From contig JACDQD010000012.1 in the NCBI GenBank assembly GCA_019843655.1, forward strand, positions 248,001 to 312,000: 64,000 bases of DNA, in the 5' to 3' direction. The stretch comes from Lethocerus indicus (taxonomy: Eukaryota > Arthropoda > Insecta > Hemiptera > Belostomatidae). The translations under genes were made by a program, and so were the position numbers. Below, one piece after another: positions 1 through 12,543 of this stretch; the first letter of the stretch is position 1; each line of letters opens with the position of its first letter. The notes under the pieces were generated by a model. That model saw only the letters and a program-made list of their open reading frames with translations. It searched no databases and was not told the origin of the DNA.

Positions 1-2500
1 GGCGATTGTGACGAAAAGACCGATTTGATTGAAAGAACTTATTGCCCCGCAGCCGTCCTTGCGCCAACAGTGTCCGGAATCAGTTTCAGTGGCAGAAATT
101 CTGTCTCGGAGCTGTAGACAGGTTTCCGTCTATCCAGACCGGTCTGTCGGCCCCGGCCGAAATACGGCCTTGTTGACGGCCGGTTGAAAATGTCTTGGGG
201 GAGTTTTTAGAATTTTATTTTTTCAAAATTTATTTTCCTCTTTTTTCTCTCCCTCCTCTACCGGTCCCGCTATCCGACGGTCTGGTTTTTATTAATATAT
301 TAGGCCTCTGGACGATGACTTGCCGGCGTGGGGGCGGGGGGGGAAGTTAATTGGACCTCGTTTATCAGGATAAGCTCTGTTGGACTGGCTAACAGGATAA
401 TGAAAGGTTTGTGCCCCCCCCCCCCCCCCCCCCTAACCGCCTGCATACCTAATTCGAAGTTTTCCACTAAATCCACCCGACTCTACCGAAGATGCCGAAG
501 AGGAGAGGGTCGCCTCCTCCTCCTCCTCCTCCTCCGCCGCCGCCGAAGAACACGGGCTCGTTTTGACAGTAATAACCGGCCCCTAATTTATACTCCCTCT
601 AGACTGAGTTGTATTTGTCGAAATCGACCACTTTTTTTCTTATTATTTTACGTTTCAATCGATCGTCAACACTCCTGTATTCTCTGTCTTTCGCGAAATA
701 TCAATTTTCGAGTAATTATCTAGCAATAGCTGACTAGTGGACGAAGAGCTAATCTCCAAATACGGAAATTGGCCTACCGATCCATAGGATGAGAGTTTGA
801 TAAATTTAGGGGATTTTTAAGCAGAAAAAAACCTTCAAAATTTAGTAGGTTGGTGTCAGTTTTCGTGTTCACGGTTTGCTCTAATCTCTGGTCTGCACGT
901 TCCGTCGTGAAATATTTATATTTTAATTACGGTACTTCTTAAACTTTAAAAAAGGCTAATTCGAATTAAAAAATTTTTTCTAGCGTAAATAGAAATGGAA
1001 AGTGGTGCCCCATTTAAGATAAATTCGGGGTATCGAACAAACCCTCGGTTTTATGATTGTTTTACGAAAAACGGAGAACGAATTATGTTTTTCTATCATT
1101 CGTGATTGATAATAATGATCTGTTGCCGAAAAAAAAAATATCCTCTTCGCCCTATAAAAGTATCGGAAAGTGAAAAGTCGAATTATGCGATATGCCGATT
1201 GAGATAACGAATTACCAAAAATGCACGAATGTTACCGTCGTACATTGGGCGTTCCGCGTGATTGGCCGGTGAAACGAAGTCCGGACGAAGTTTGTATCGA
1301 TGTGAAGCTCCACTCCAGCCAACTCTTTAAACCCCCTCCAACCTGTGCAAAGGGCTTTTTCCGAAAATGAAACTTTACACGGGAAATCTCCGAGAAGTTA
1401 TCAGATTAGCACACGATTTCTCTTCAACTCCGTTAAGACCCAACTTAAATCAATTTACTAGTGATTGTTGTCCATTTCCCCAGTTTTGTTTCCCTCAACA
1501 AAAGGTATAAATTCCTTTGTACGCATTTTAAAAAAAAACGGTCAATAATTCGATTAGATTATTCTTGGAGCCTAGTTTAGATCTACCGTCTGTATCTAGT
1601 GGCAATTTATAGTTGTTGAATTCTTGTCTTTTTAACTTTACGCGAGGATTTCATATATACGCTGAAGTCAGGTTTTTTAAATAGGTTTTTAAAAAATGAA
1701 AAACCCCTATTTCCACAATATAATATAATGCAAGCGTGGAATGTAACTTCGATAACTCAACAATAAAGATAAGTTTATTTTTGTGCAATCAACTACTTGT
1801 CGTTATTGGTACAATGGTTGAGTGCATTTTTTTCTTTTGGTGACACTCTGAGACATCAGAAGATAATAAGTATGATAAGAGTTTAACAATGGGCTGTTCG
1901 AGTACAAACTGAATTACAAAATTTCAACGATAACTCTACACGCAAATACATCTTCATGTCTAAGTTCATTGGTGGTTGACACTTGTTGTAGTCGACTGTT
2001 TTAGTGATTTTGCCTTTCAATAAGGTTTTTCATAGCGCTACTTTCATATGGTTGAATGCTGTTTGTATAATAAGTGAACGGGGCACTGAAAACTTGAAAG
2101 TGTACACTTACTTACTACGATATGGATCGTAGTGGGGTCGGACGGGGTATCCAAGAGTCGACTTATTTTCCATACATATTGTGAAAGTTTTTGAAAGCGA
2201 GTCGTCGACGCGCCTCCCCAAGTGTACGGGAATATACTACCCCCCGGCGAGAAAGTGGAGGCCTCCGGCTACGGGCGGACTTAGTTAGACTTGAAATTCA
2301 AAGTCGAAAGTCCGTTAAAGCGCCCCCCCGTAGGGCGGCTCGAACCCACACGTCTAGAATAATGTTCCGTGTAGAATACACGTCTGAAGTGCGCCACCGC
2401 ATTGATAAAAAAAAATTAACATTAATCAATAAATCTTTTTTTTTTTAAATCATCCCTGAGTAAAGAAGATTTACTCTGATATATCAGAAAGTTCTTAACC
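1..2500. other. Intergenic DNA, no gene recognised
   Basis: No convincing coding region or RNA gene is seen. The stretch holds a poly-C run at 414-433, a CTC/CCG triplet repeat at 511-545, and a GACCGGT-type core near 131-140 related to the palindromic MITE family. Open frames here are driven by low-complexity sequence and resemble no family I know. Confidence 0.6.
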
Positions 2501-3045
2501 TTCTTCTGGAGAAAACATCCACCGTAGCCCAAGATTTTATTTCGCGATTATACGAAATCAATTGGAATAGTTTTTACGTGTGTGTATTTAGAACAGTCCA
2601 GAAAATGTAAAATAAGTATTCTTTTAAACTGACACAAATATGTGACGCCGGGCTATAGATAAAAACTAAACGCTGTAGCCCACGTGTCACATATATGTGT
2701 CGCATTAAATTAGAAGAAATTGATTATAAGACAAAAAAATATAAATACAATTTATCGATACGAAAATTCGTCATTTTGTCGAGAGATATGTTTCTGTTAA
2801 AAAATATTAAATGTAATAATAATTTTTATAGCTCGCTTATATCTAGCTACTTATATGACAATTTTAATAATTTTGCTTCGCAAAATCTTTTCCTTTTTAA
2901 ATTTAACTTATCGCCCGTTAATTTCACTAACTCCGCTAAAACGACCTATTCGACTGTTATAAAGACTCAAAATAATCTAACGCGAGAGCAGACTTCGTAC
3001 ATTTTACAGTTTTAGAACTTAACAATTTTGTTCAATACTCGACAA
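2501..3045 (+). repeat. Dispersed repeat R1, copy 1
   Basis: This stretch of about 545 bp is closely repeated in the same orientation at 23074-23512. The second copy lacks internal blocks, including much of 2690-2785, and has substitutions. Both share a potential hairpin at about 2641-2692 in which GTGAC..GGGCTA pairs with TAGCCC..GTCAC. A 106-codon open frame at 2695-3015 is interrupted in the other copy, so it is not read as a gene. It is probably an old non-autonomous transposable element; its class is unknown. Confidence 0.75.
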
Positions 3046-3227
3046 TGTCTACAGTCGAACTGGCCATAAAATCCCAGTTTCCTCGAATTTCGTGAGATCC
3101 CTGTCTCGAATAACAAGAACGGGAAAGTATAATTCCATCGTCAAGTATGATTTCTTCATCGTGTCAATACTTGAATAAATTGCACCTATATAACATATAC
3201 AAATTGTTGACTGCGCAATAAAAACCT

Positions 3228-3445
3228 GGTTAGTTTAAGATACCTGTTTTGTGGTCTGCGAAGGGTTGGAATAACGTAGATTTTTTGTGTTTCTGTCTGG
3301 TTTTTCGCTAGACCGGTTTCGGCCAATAGTCACTGTTGGCACTATTGGAAGAACTTTGTTCCCGGTTACCGTAGATTTCGTGTGTTTCTCAGTGACGGTA
3401 CAAGTGACTGCAAGAGGAGACAAAAAAACACAACAAATCTACAAA
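3228..3445. mobile_element. Palindromic MITE family P, diverged copy
   Basis: It begins with the family terminus CCTGTTTTGTGGTCTGCGA, passes the core CTAGACCGGTTTCGGCC near 3310-3330, and ends in the inverted arm (GGAGACAAAAAAACACAACA). The two arms are imperfect reverse complements, so a transcript could fold into a long hairpin. It has no coding capacity. Related copies lie throughout the window. Confidence 0.7.
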
Positions 3446-4854
3446 AATCCCGGTTGTTGTATCAGTCTCTTGTGGTTATGTTGTCCCTGTCGGATTTATG
3501 GATCGGTCATCGAAGCCGCCTCCCAATGTCCCTCCATTGTGGGCAAAGCGCCTCGAATATTCCTCGAATTAAAATTTTCATTCAGATTGACTGAGAAACG
3601 CTCGCGGAAAATTATTGAAATAATTCCGACAGTCTGTAACTCTGTGCGTTTACAGGCTAATTGGGGACGCTAATCGGGGTATTGAGGACAAGGTCTATTC
3701 TGATGTCCGATTCACGATTGTGAGAGCCGCTGCGGTGCACTTGCTCTCTATTGAGGTTATACAGGCCCGGCTTTGTGTCGGGGCTTAACAGCAAAGTGTG
3801 GCCATAAGAGAAGGCCAATTTATTACGGTGACTATAAGAAATGCGGACATATTAACGACGAACTGTACCAATTAGACAGAAAAAAACGGTATGGATACCC
3901 TAGATTTTCGTTCTTCTGTCCGCCGGTTTGGTCTATTTGTAGACCGGTTTTTCTACTGGCGGGGCCACGAGGGGAAACATACGAACTTACAAGACGATTT
4001 TTGTTGTTCAATTTATCAAAAAAAATCACCCCCAGTGTGGTGAAACTTTCCCATACTTGTTATTCCAGTACTCTGGGATTTCGGGTGGAGGGGGGGGGGG
4101 AATTTTTCAAATTTTTCAAATTCAAATATCACATCGATAGAGCGCTATACAAATGATGATTCGTATGGCCTTTCTACATATATATATACTTAAATATTAT
4201 GATACATTAATCTTGAATTTTTAACAATATTGGTGTAATAATCGGGAAAATATACAATAGAAACCGGAGAATTTGAGCTGCACACACTTTTTGCTGCACT
4301 TTGCAAGTCCTGTAGATCCGAAAATTTGTTGTGAATTCAATAGTCAATCTCTGGGACCGCCCTACTTACTTGGACCTGTCTATTTTCACCTTTCGAGTAA
4401 ATCGCGTCCAATTAAAAAATTCCGAGCACAAATTTTGACCCGTAATCTCAAAGTTCCAAATTGTTCGGTCTACAGCGATAACACCGATTTATTTACTCAT
4501 TTAATTTACCGTAGAATACAAATTGATTTCGTATTATTTTCAACACGCATCTGTGCGTATAAACGCGTTTCACAAGGCAGCGTAAATGAGGGACTGGGAA
4601 TCCAACCCCCAGGGCTGGGAGTGTAACGCCGACCCTTCGTCATTCTGTTAGACGTCAAATGTCGGTGTTAATAATAATAATAATAATACACGAGCGCTAG
4701 ATAATGGGGCGAAAACGCGTCTACATTTTGACCAAATAACCGGCGTTACGAGAGCTGGATCTCGGGTTACGTTGGAAGGAAACTGTACAGATTCTGTTGT
4801 ATAAGACCCGTATTCGGATGTTAAAAGTCGTTTTGCTTTAGCGGAGAAACAATT
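3446..4854. other. Intergenic DNA, no gene recognised
   Basis: No gene is recognised. A short (AAT)n tract lies at 4670-4686. Frames of up to about 127 codons overlap on both strands and have no recognisable motif. Confidence 0.55.
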
Positions 4855-4990
4855 CTATGCGTATAGGAAACCGCAGATTTCGTGTTTTTCTGTCTTTTCC
4901 TTAAAACCGGTTTCGGCCTCTCGCCATCTTCAGTAGCGGTGCCAGTCACTTTGGCACGTGGGGATTCATCTTTGGCATTCTGTTGTCGTT
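4855..4990. mobile_element. MITE family P, one-arm fragment
   Basis: It carries the left-arm order of family P: GTGTTTTTCTGTC, then ACCGGTTTCGGCCTCTCGCC, then ATCTTCAGTAGCGGTG. The opposite arm is missing. Confidence 0.6.
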
Positions 4991-5271
4991 TATGGAGGGA
5001 TTTTGCTAAGCGGTTTTCTAGGATTATAGGTTGATAGGTGAATATAGAATCACTCTTGGAATTTATTTTCTAATTTATTATATTACTTTGTTATTGAATA
5101 TTTCCATGTTCCCTATTAGGTTCATCTTTGTTTAACTCTGATTCATGTAATTCTGTATCGCTTACGCTGTGTAAAACTGCACAAAAACCGGAGAAAACTC
5201 GGACCGTAAAAATTGTAAGAATTAGGAAACAAAAAATTAATGCGGCGCGAAAATAAAAGGGGAAAAAACAC

Positions 5272-5293
5272 TGACGTCACGCCCGTGACGTCA
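5272..5293. promoter_or_regulatory. Two perfect CRE-like TGACGTCA palindromes
   Basis: TGACGTCA occurs at 5272-5279 and again at 5286-5293, centre to centre 14 bp. This octamer is the cAMP-response element bound by CREB/ATF bZIP dimers. An inverted repeat GTGAATT-AC-AATTCAC lies at 5372-5387. No coding exon is recognised nearby, so a role as promoter or enhancer is inference. Two perfect octamers within 22 bp of AT-rich DNA are unlikely by chance. Confidence 0.35.
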
Positions 5294-6671
5294 TCCCAAG
5301 GACTGACAAAATATTCACGGAGCGGAACGAATTTGCAGACCGGAACATGAGAAGACGCCGAGGAGTGAACAGTGAATTACAATTCACCGTGAACTGAATG
5401 CGAACAAAATGTATAGATATTCGCGAGTGGTATTCGTTAAAAGACAATGAACCCTATAATTAGTATCGAATATTTCGCCTTTCTTCTTGTCTGTTGTGTA
5501 TTTCCCCACTCGGTCTTCAGTAGCACTTTTTGTCAGACGGGCGATTGATGAGTCATTACTCATCTACACAGGGGCGTGTCGTTTGCCTTTAAGATGTTAC
5601 ATGTTCAATTTAGTTGAATAATGAAGAATCGTTCTACAAGTCTATTTTCTCGTTTATTAAAATGTTGAAAAAATTGTCTAAAATATTGTAAATTATAAAC
5701 AGAACAAACCCTACGGAGGGACCCGACAGATAAACTATTGGAATCACACGTTTGTATTCTTTGTGTTTTCCCTTTCCAGATTTTTGTATAAAGATTTTTT
5801 TTTCTAACACTCTATAAAGTAGACAAATTGTAATTTTTTTTATAGCTCCCGGTCTTGCAAGGCAAGAGCATTCGGTCTTTGCCATTGTCGACGTCGTTCT
5901 CGCTAATCGCCAATTTACTCTACCCGATAACGACACAATTACGCTTTCCGTCAGACATTTTTCCCGTACTCAAATTCACTTTTAATTGACAATTAAACTA
6001 ATTCCGGGCCGTATAAATACTGTGGAAGAGGGGGAGACAGTTGAACGATTTTCTCGAAATTTTTCGGTAATTATTATACTGTCATCTCCGCTACGGGTTT
6101 TTATTTTAACCGCATTGTTTTATGACTTCGGTTGAAATATTCCTGTGTGAATTGTTCGTTCAGCGGGACGTGTAACAAATCACCGGTTTCAGCCCCGCCG
6201 TGCTCCATTTTTTTTGGTTTTGACGACAATGGTTTCCGCTTTTCCTCGAAGCGGGGCTGAATAATTACCCTTTTAAGGAGGGAGGGGGGAATCGTCAGCG
6301 TGAAATTAGGAAACAAAAAACGGCCCGGCGGTTCAAAAATTGGCACAAAAAGTGAATTTCGAGTTTCTGTCAACTCTCGCCGTGTTGGTTTTTTTTTTTC
6401 TAGACCGGTTTCGACTCACTTACATGTTATTGACTGTGGATTTAAGTACTCACGATGAAAAAAATCACCCACAGCGATGACACAGTGGCGTTTAGGGGCG
6501 TTAGGGGATAATGGACGGGTAACGTATTTAGCTGTACATTCTGCACATTGCGTTGTATTAACACAACAAACTCTGTACCGGTTAGAAAATAAAACGGACT
6601 CAGAAGGTACGATAAACGGCAATAAATTGGGGAGAGAAACGGAGAATAATTGAATAATATAACTGATAATA
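5294..6671. other. Intergenic DNA, no gene recognised
   Basis: No gene is seen. A family P core remnant (TCTAGACCGGTTTCGACTCA) lies near 6400-6420. The other open frames are short and featureless. Confidence 0.5.
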
Positions 6672-7082
6672 TTGGGTCGACAACTAAGTAATTGAGGAAT
6701 TCACCGACAAGTGGCGTTGTACATATTTTTAAGTACGTCAACATCTTTGCACAGATAAGCCGTAGATGGTTTCGAATGCACGTATAAGATACATTCAGCT
6801 TTTCCGCAATGTCCCAGTGTTGAACTGTGGCGATCCGAATCAATAATGGCCTTTATTCGGTCATCAACGACCTCCAGACTGGACGTCCGGAGCGCTCCTC
6901 GTCTTTTAACGAAAAATCCAGAACTGACACTGGCGTCCTTTTGAGGCTTCAGAATGTTTCAGAAAGGACCAAATAATGGCGTACCGAAGAATCTTATCTG
7001 TGCAAAGATGTACTGACGTGCCAAAAAATTTTTGCAACGCCACTTGTCGGTGAATTCCGCACTCGCTTAGCTGTCGACCCGA
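6672..7082 (-). mobile_element. Internally deleted mariner with long TIRs (copy 1)
   Basis: A TA dinucleotide flanks each end (6670-6671 and 7083-7084). The terminal inverted repeats start TTGGGTCGACAACTAAGTAA and extend about 90 bp into the element. Between them, reading the minus strand, is a remnant of the mariner transposase DNA-binding region: the linker residues VDDRIKAII and then a second helix-turn-helix. In related copies this segment reads GRPVEVDDDRIKAV, resembling the GRPSEVDxDQL linker of mariner transposases. The catalytic DDD domain is absent, so the element cannot move by itself. Sister copies are at 32472-32935 and 62453-62971. Confidence 0.85.
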
Positions 7083-7319
7083 TATATTGTCATTTTATAG
7101 TCTGTAGTATGTTTTGAGGTTGTCTCTGGACAGTTTAGATTTGCGGTTTAAATCTGGGACTTTTCAGACTGGGATGAGCCATTGAAATTAAATGAAATAG
7201 ACCTGGAAGTGGAGTGGTGATGCGGTCCTGGTAGTGGGGTGGGGGCCCCAGGGGTGGGAGGAAGCTTCCTCCCTCTCCTCTCCCTCTCCTCCCTCCTCCT
7301 CCCTCCCTCCCTCCCCAAC

Positions 7320-7486
7320 TCCCTTACAGAGTGCTCAGTACTCGACCGACCCGACGCCCTCGAGCACGGCCGTCGCAGCGCCGAAATCGCCAACTGTGAA
7401 CCGCGAGTGTCACGAAAAGTGCCGACATCGACGTCGCCGTCAACCAGGATAACTCTCGCTCCAATTTGGATTTCCGACGGGTACAT
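7320..7486. other. GC-rich patch, possible exon of undetermined strand
   Basis: This CpG-rich island stands out from AT-rich surroundings. On the plus strand a long pyrimidine tract (7265-7318) ends in TTACAG at about 7322-7328, a good splice acceptor, followed by open frames such as SVLDRPDALEHGRRSAEIAN. On the minus strand an ATG at 7486 opens a frame starting MYPSEIQIGARVILVDGDVD that runs into purine-rich low-complexity sequence. No domain is recognised on either strand, and the pyrimidine tract may be simple sequence. I regard it as an unproven exon candidate only. Confidence 0.2.
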
Positions 7487-7499
7487 TACGACTTAACAA

Positions 7500-10290
7500 T
7501 AAATTTAACAGATTTGCCCCCCTTTGCCGCAGATTTGTGATATTCCCCAGACCGGTTTCGGCTTATCGGCCGATCAAAGTTCGCGATATTCTATTTTTGA
7601 TAACGCTCAATTAGGCCTCATATCGGTTTATTAGACGTCTGGCAGTAACGTCGCGTAAACTCTGTTGTTTATTACCAAATTTCGACAACGTGGCCCGCCA
7701 TTTATTTTTTTTTTATTATAACTGTTTTTTAGAGTCAAACTCTCCTGGGGATTAGAATTATGAACTGTGTAAACCCTTTGGCGATTTGCAAATTATTCTT
7801 AAAACTACAAAAGTTTACGCGATTCGGCCTCAGTCCCCTACTTAACTCGACCTTCATTCGGCGCTTACAGTAAATTTGTTCAAAAAAATTTTTTTTTGTA
7901 ATAATTACAACGCCCCCTCTTCGTTAATTGTATTTACTCCTTATTTTTGAATCGAGCAGAATACAGTATTAGGTTGTTATTCTGGACCGGAATTTGTGTA
8001 TTTCGTATGCCAAGGTCGCGGACAAACGGGACTTTTAAGTTTTTGTAACGAGTTTTTTTGAGCTGGGTGCATCATCTGTTTTCATTCTTATTTTCCGAAT
8101 TTTATCGTCTAATTACTATGTAAAAAGCACTTATCGATGTTATATATCTGTTCTCTTCTCTGTGCGGTTGGGGTGAATTTAAAAAACAAATTTAAATGTT
8201 CGTACACAAAATCAGCCGGTTTCAAGAAGGGAAACCGACGTCGGTGTCTCCCGGAAAAGCGGAATGAATTTCAGTTTTCCTTTTTGTATTATTCAGAGGG
8301 GAATCACTTTCAGTGTTGCCGATATCTGAGACGAACTCATCCACCGTTGAACACTGTTAGAAATATCTTTTTTCCTTTCCGTCCTATCGAATGTCGAGAG
8401 AGGCTGCCGATCTCTCCGAAACGTAAGTTAAGGAGGTAGCGTTAACAAGTTTTACAGGGGACAATCAGATTGTTGGTATTTTGTTAGGGCTTTGTGTGTA
8501 GCAAAAAGAGATTGTAAAATCACCGATAAAGATTAATTTTAGCGAATATCTGTCCGTCTGTAAGAGCAACAGGCGAGAAATAGAAACAAGCGGCTTGCCA
8601 TAAACCTCAGACAGGCACATTCACCCCATTATCTTCAAATCGAGATATTTAAGGGTTTCAATTAATTTAAAAATGTGTCATACCGCTTAAGTGTATCTAA
8701 GGGTGTCAAATTTATATTTTCTATTAAAATAGTGGCAATTATTAAGCGAATAATATCCGTTTTCTTATCAAGAATGGAGTTGGGCCCACTTTCAAACTGC
8801 ACTGTGCGATTATTGAACCAACTCTGCAAAACTTATGCTTCAAGAATTATCCTATTTAGTCGGATTATAAGCAATCTGAAATGCTTTACTGATAAATAAC
8901 ATAAAGTTGTGACTGTAACCGTGACAACCGGAAAAAAGTGAAAAATGGAATTAGGCTTAAATTAATCTAGATACTCAACCTCTTTCGGTAGCGAGTACTC
9001 GCTGTTTTAAAACAAGCTGAATATTTTCAATTTTCTTTTTATTTTTAAAATTTTTTTAAGGTGTTTCGGTATCGACGGTCGATCGGTTGTGGTGCCTCGT
9101 TTTTGAAAAAAAAACCAAAAAAAAAACCCCAGGTGGGGGAGAGGGAAAAAATCCCGGCCGAAATTATGCCGATGACGGACCCGGCAGGTCCGAGATGAGT
9201 ATCTCGAAAATGGATACGAATTTCGTCGGGCGCGCCTGTAAAATTTCGAATTTCCTTTCGGAATTATCGGAGAAATTTTTTAATTGAACGATTTTACCGA
9301 GACGACGAAATCGCAACACGGTATAGGAGATAAAATTTGAGTACTAATTGTACTTCGCATCCAAATATCGGACCTAATACAAATATCTAAACAATGTCCA
9401 CAGAAAAAAGAGAACAAACTGCATTGAAAAAACATCAACTTCGATACATAAACGGCCCCGGGAATGAATGGATGAAGGAATGAATGACGCTTCGACGCTA
9501 AGTTCGGCCCCCGATGAATTATCGACAGCCAAACAACAAAAGTTCGATTGACGAAAGTGTTTTAAAATTCCGAATCATTTTCAGGGTTTTCAAGCGGAAA
9601 AGGTTTAATTGTCCTGAGACTGGCCATTGTTCGAGCGAAGATAGTTTCGTCCTTGCTTCGTGGACTTTTTTTTTTTGTTTCGTCACAAATCTGACTCTTC
9701 TCTCGCCGCCGGGTCAAAAATCGTTTATTTGGCCGTCACATTAGAATTTTTTTATTATAAAAAAAAAACCCCGAAAAGCTAATTTTCCATGCACGTTAAC
9801 AAACGATTTAGACCCCCCCCCTCCTTTTTTAGGTAAGGTGTTTCCGAAAAAAATTTGTTTCGAAATTAACGTTCCTGAGAATTCGTCAGATCGAAAGAGA
9901 AACTGTAGGAAATATTAATGAAAACTAATTAAAAAAAAAACCTAAGAGTTAATCCCCGACTGATTGAGAACAGTCGCACCGATACCGAACCGGCGAAAAA
10001 CCCCGAAAAAAAAACTGACAATAAAACCTGCAATAACTAATTGTTTGTTGTACAAAACCGAAAAACCAGAATAGAATTCTCGTGGTGATAAACTAATGAC
10101 TATAGTTGACTAATGACTATATCCAATTGCAAATTTTCAACAGATTTAGCTCGTACATATCACAAAAAAAAATATATCAAGCCTAAGGGAATCTATAGTT
10201 GTGACCTTTTGTTGTGGACGTTTTAAACGTACTGCTGTTGAAGCGTTTTGGTTTTGAAACAGAAACGCGTCACGATTCTTTTATAACAGT
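7500..10290. other. Intergenic DNA, no gene recognised
   Basis: It holds a family P core at about 7541-7575 (CAGACCGGTTTCGGCTTATC) and many A or T homopolymer runs, but no recognisable gene. The 100-codon frame at 8137-8439 shows no domain. Confidence 0.5.
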
Positions 10291-10295
10291 TATAT

Positions 10296-10400
10296 CGGAT
10301 ATGGGCGCTGGGGCGCATTGAAAAATACAAGTATTATTCAGAGAGACAGATTTTTTCCCCAAAATATGACAACAAAATTCAAACGGCCCGAGCGTTTTGG
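10296..10400 (+). repeat. Flanking repeat A, left copy
   Basis: The sequence starting CGGATATGGGCGCTGGGGCG and continuing through TATTATTCAGAGAGACAGAT to CAAACGGCCCGA recurs in the same orientation at 16395-16533, on the other side of the LTR retrotransposon. A further match (ACCTCTGTCGCAAC) is at about 10420 and 16721. The right copy has about 35 extra bases. Confidence 0.8.
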
Positions 10401-10561
10401 TTTTGAAATTGTACAGACCTCTGTCGCAACGCGTCTGTTTTTCCAGTTTGCTCCAGATTGTGAACGGCTTTGTCGATCGTGCTATAGACCGATATTCCTG
10501 TAGGATTAGACAGTGCGGTTAAATTCGCCTACTGTAATTATTACCGTATCATATATATATA

Positions 10562-10954
10562 AGTTATTTTTCTCAGTGAAAGAATAGTGTTTTTAAAACG
10601 GTTATTTCAATTAAAACACGATTGACCGAAACATATGCCAGCAGTTGATCTACAAATGATACAGATGAAAAGTATATTAAACTTGCTTCTCACAGCACCC
10701 GTCCGGTCTCAAGCTCTGAATCAGACTGACTGCCGGCTCCTGCATCCTTCTTTGCCGCCTTACAATATAACGTCCAGGCCAACAAAACAGGCGTTACGAT
10801 CTGGTTGTTGATTTCTCGTTCGAAAATTATTTCCGCATAGTGTTTAATTACCAAGATTTCCTAACATCGGTCCCGCTTCGGAAGGGCTTTGTCAAATCTC
10901 TATGTTGATGTTATGAGTCATACTACCACTCGGGTTTCCGACCGCCCTTCTGAC
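10562..10954 (-). repeat. 3' LTR of the Ty3/gypsy element (left on plus strand)
   Basis: It shares the blocks GTTATTTTTCTCAGTGAAAG, CTTCTCACAGCACCCGTCCG and GTCAAATCTCTATGTTGATG with 16009-16264 in the same order. It is about 135 bp longer, mainly because of a block at about 10777-10886 that the other LTR lacks. That extra block is also found, outside the element, at 17943-18076. Outer boundaries are certain to about 2 bp. Confidence 0.85.
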
Positions 10955-10967
10955 GAGTTTCCTCCCC
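10955..10967 (-). other. Polypurine tract next to the 3' LTR
   Basis: On the minus strand the bases GGGGAGGAAACTC directly precede the 3' LTR start (GTCAGAAGG). This is the expected place and composition for the plus-strand primer of an LTR retrotransposon. Confidence 0.7.
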
Positions 10968-11322
10968 AGATTTGGCAAACCCTTTGTTAAGGTTTATTTA
11001 CAATTTTATTTACAATTTCTTATTTCTAAAGTTCGGGGACTAAAAGGGTAAAATCGAAACTTTTCATATTTTCTGTCCATCCTCCTCGGCCCATTGTATT
11101 CTGCTCGTTGTGACAGGCCAAATCTAACGATGCTTGTAAAAATAAAAATAAATTAACCACACAAGAAAAGTAAAATACAAGAGGTAACTAAACTAATATT
11201 AAACTTCGCCGAGGGGTCCCTAACTATTTACAATTTTTCTCCGGCGATCGGGATCGGGAATCCGTTCGCGGACTGTGCCCTTATTTTGCGCTCCCCGGAT
11301 TGCCGCTGAGCCGATCGCCGAC
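10968..11322 (-). other. 3' untranslated part of the Ty3/gypsy element
   Basis: About 350 bp between the end of the integrase tail and the polypurine tract. No envelope-like reading frame, membrane segment or signal peptide is seen. Confidence 0.5.
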
Positions 11323-11613
11323 CTATCTCCCGAACTTGAGTCTCGTTCGCGTACCTCTCTTCTTCCGGCGGAGTCCGCAACTCCTGGAGGTGGGCGGTCT
11401 CGTGTCGCCCTGCGGGTTGTCGGCCCTCTCAAGTCGCACCCGGTTTCTACTCAACAAACGCGCGACCCGATACGGCCCCAGATATCGCGGATCTGTTTTC
11501 CTGCGCCGGCAGGCGTTCTTACGGAAGACCACATCACCCACGCGTATCTCTTCGAGTAAATTCCCTTCTGTCCCTGTATTATGCTTGTTAGTCATTTCCG
11601 TTTTGTCTCTCAA
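11323..11613 (-). pseudogene. pol: Integrase C-terminal tail with GPY/F module
   Basis: This frame holds the motif DPRYLGPYRVARLL, which matches the GPY/F module found at the C-terminus of many Ty3/gypsy integrases and thought to help target or multimerise the enzyme. It is in the same reading frame as the integrase frame just upstream (11653-12543) and is separated from it by a stop codon, so the two were once continuous. The tail is basic and ends without a chromodomain that I can recognise. Confidence 0.75.
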
Positions 11614-11652
11614 TTTTGTCCGACACGCCCGCCCGTGCCGATAGGGAATTTG

Positions 11653-12543
11653 TTAAATCGTGCGGGTCTGACCCGTCGCGGAGTGTACGCTGTAGTTATA
11701 GGCTAGGACGGCTCTAGCCATCGCGTTCGTTCCCGTTACGCCTTTCCCGACTTTCAATAAATTTAAATGCTCCGCGAGGGTCCCGTGCAGGCGTTCGATC
11801 ATACCGTGGGATTGCGGATGTCGCGGCGTTGTATAATGCCAGCCAATATCGAGCTCTTTCAGTGTATCGCGGAGACGTTTATTGTCAAATTCGCGGCCCT
11901 TGTCCATAATGACCAAATTCGGTTTTCCTTGCGTCGCGAATCGTTCTAACAGTGCTGTCCTAATTGCGCTCGCCGTCTTATTTCTAATTCGCCGGGCGTA
12001 GGCTAGGCGTGAGTACTCGTCAATCGTTGTGAGGTACTTTTCCTTATCCCAGAAGAATACGTCCATCTGGACTCTCGAACCCGGCTCTGTCGGGGTCGGT
12101 GTAACCATCCGCGGGGCTTCTAGCGGTCTCCTTACGTACTTTACTCGGTTACACACCGAACACTCACCGATAATTTCTCTGACTGTGCCCAACATGTTGG
12201 GCCAGTAGTACTCCCTCTTTAAGTGGTCCACTGTTTCCTTTTCACCCCTATGATTTGTGATACCGGTATGGTAGCTTTTTACTATTCCGTATTGTCTCGT
12301 CTCCGATTTTATGGTTTCCACCATCCTGTCGCAAACTATTAGCTGGCCGGTCCGTCCTATTTGCCCTGCTAGGTAGGCTGTAATCAGCCTCTGTTCTAAC
12401 TCCCGAGAATCGGTATACGCATGATACGATCTGTCCTGGTCAAGTACTTGTTGCAGAGTTTCCACCAACTGCTCGGTTGACGCGTCCGTCCCCACGCGAA
12501 CTGTCGTTGTCCGCGTATGCGCATACCGATCGCGCTCTGTCAA
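11653..12543 (-). pseudogene. pol: Ty3/gypsy integrase, core intact
   Basis: The integrase inserts retrotransposon cDNA into the genome. In the 296-codon frame the zinc-binding N-domain residues are His92, His98, Cys128 and Cys131 (CSVCNRVK), followed by the catalytic triad Asp161 (QMDVFFW), Asp214 (VIMDKGREFD) and Glu250 (HPQSHGMIERLHG). The last two are separated by exactly 35 residues, the classical D,D-35-E spacing. The frame is the best preserved part of pol. A stop codon severs it from the GPY/F tail and from RNase H upstream. The first roughly 80 residues are the linker between RNase H and integrase. The frame has no need of its own start codon, because integrase is cut from a polyprotein. 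Confidence 0.9.

Noticed and set aside
2695..3015. 106-codon Asn/Lys/Ile-rich frame
   Set aside because: It lies in dispersed repeat R1, and the second copy has deletions and changes that break it; composition follows AT content.
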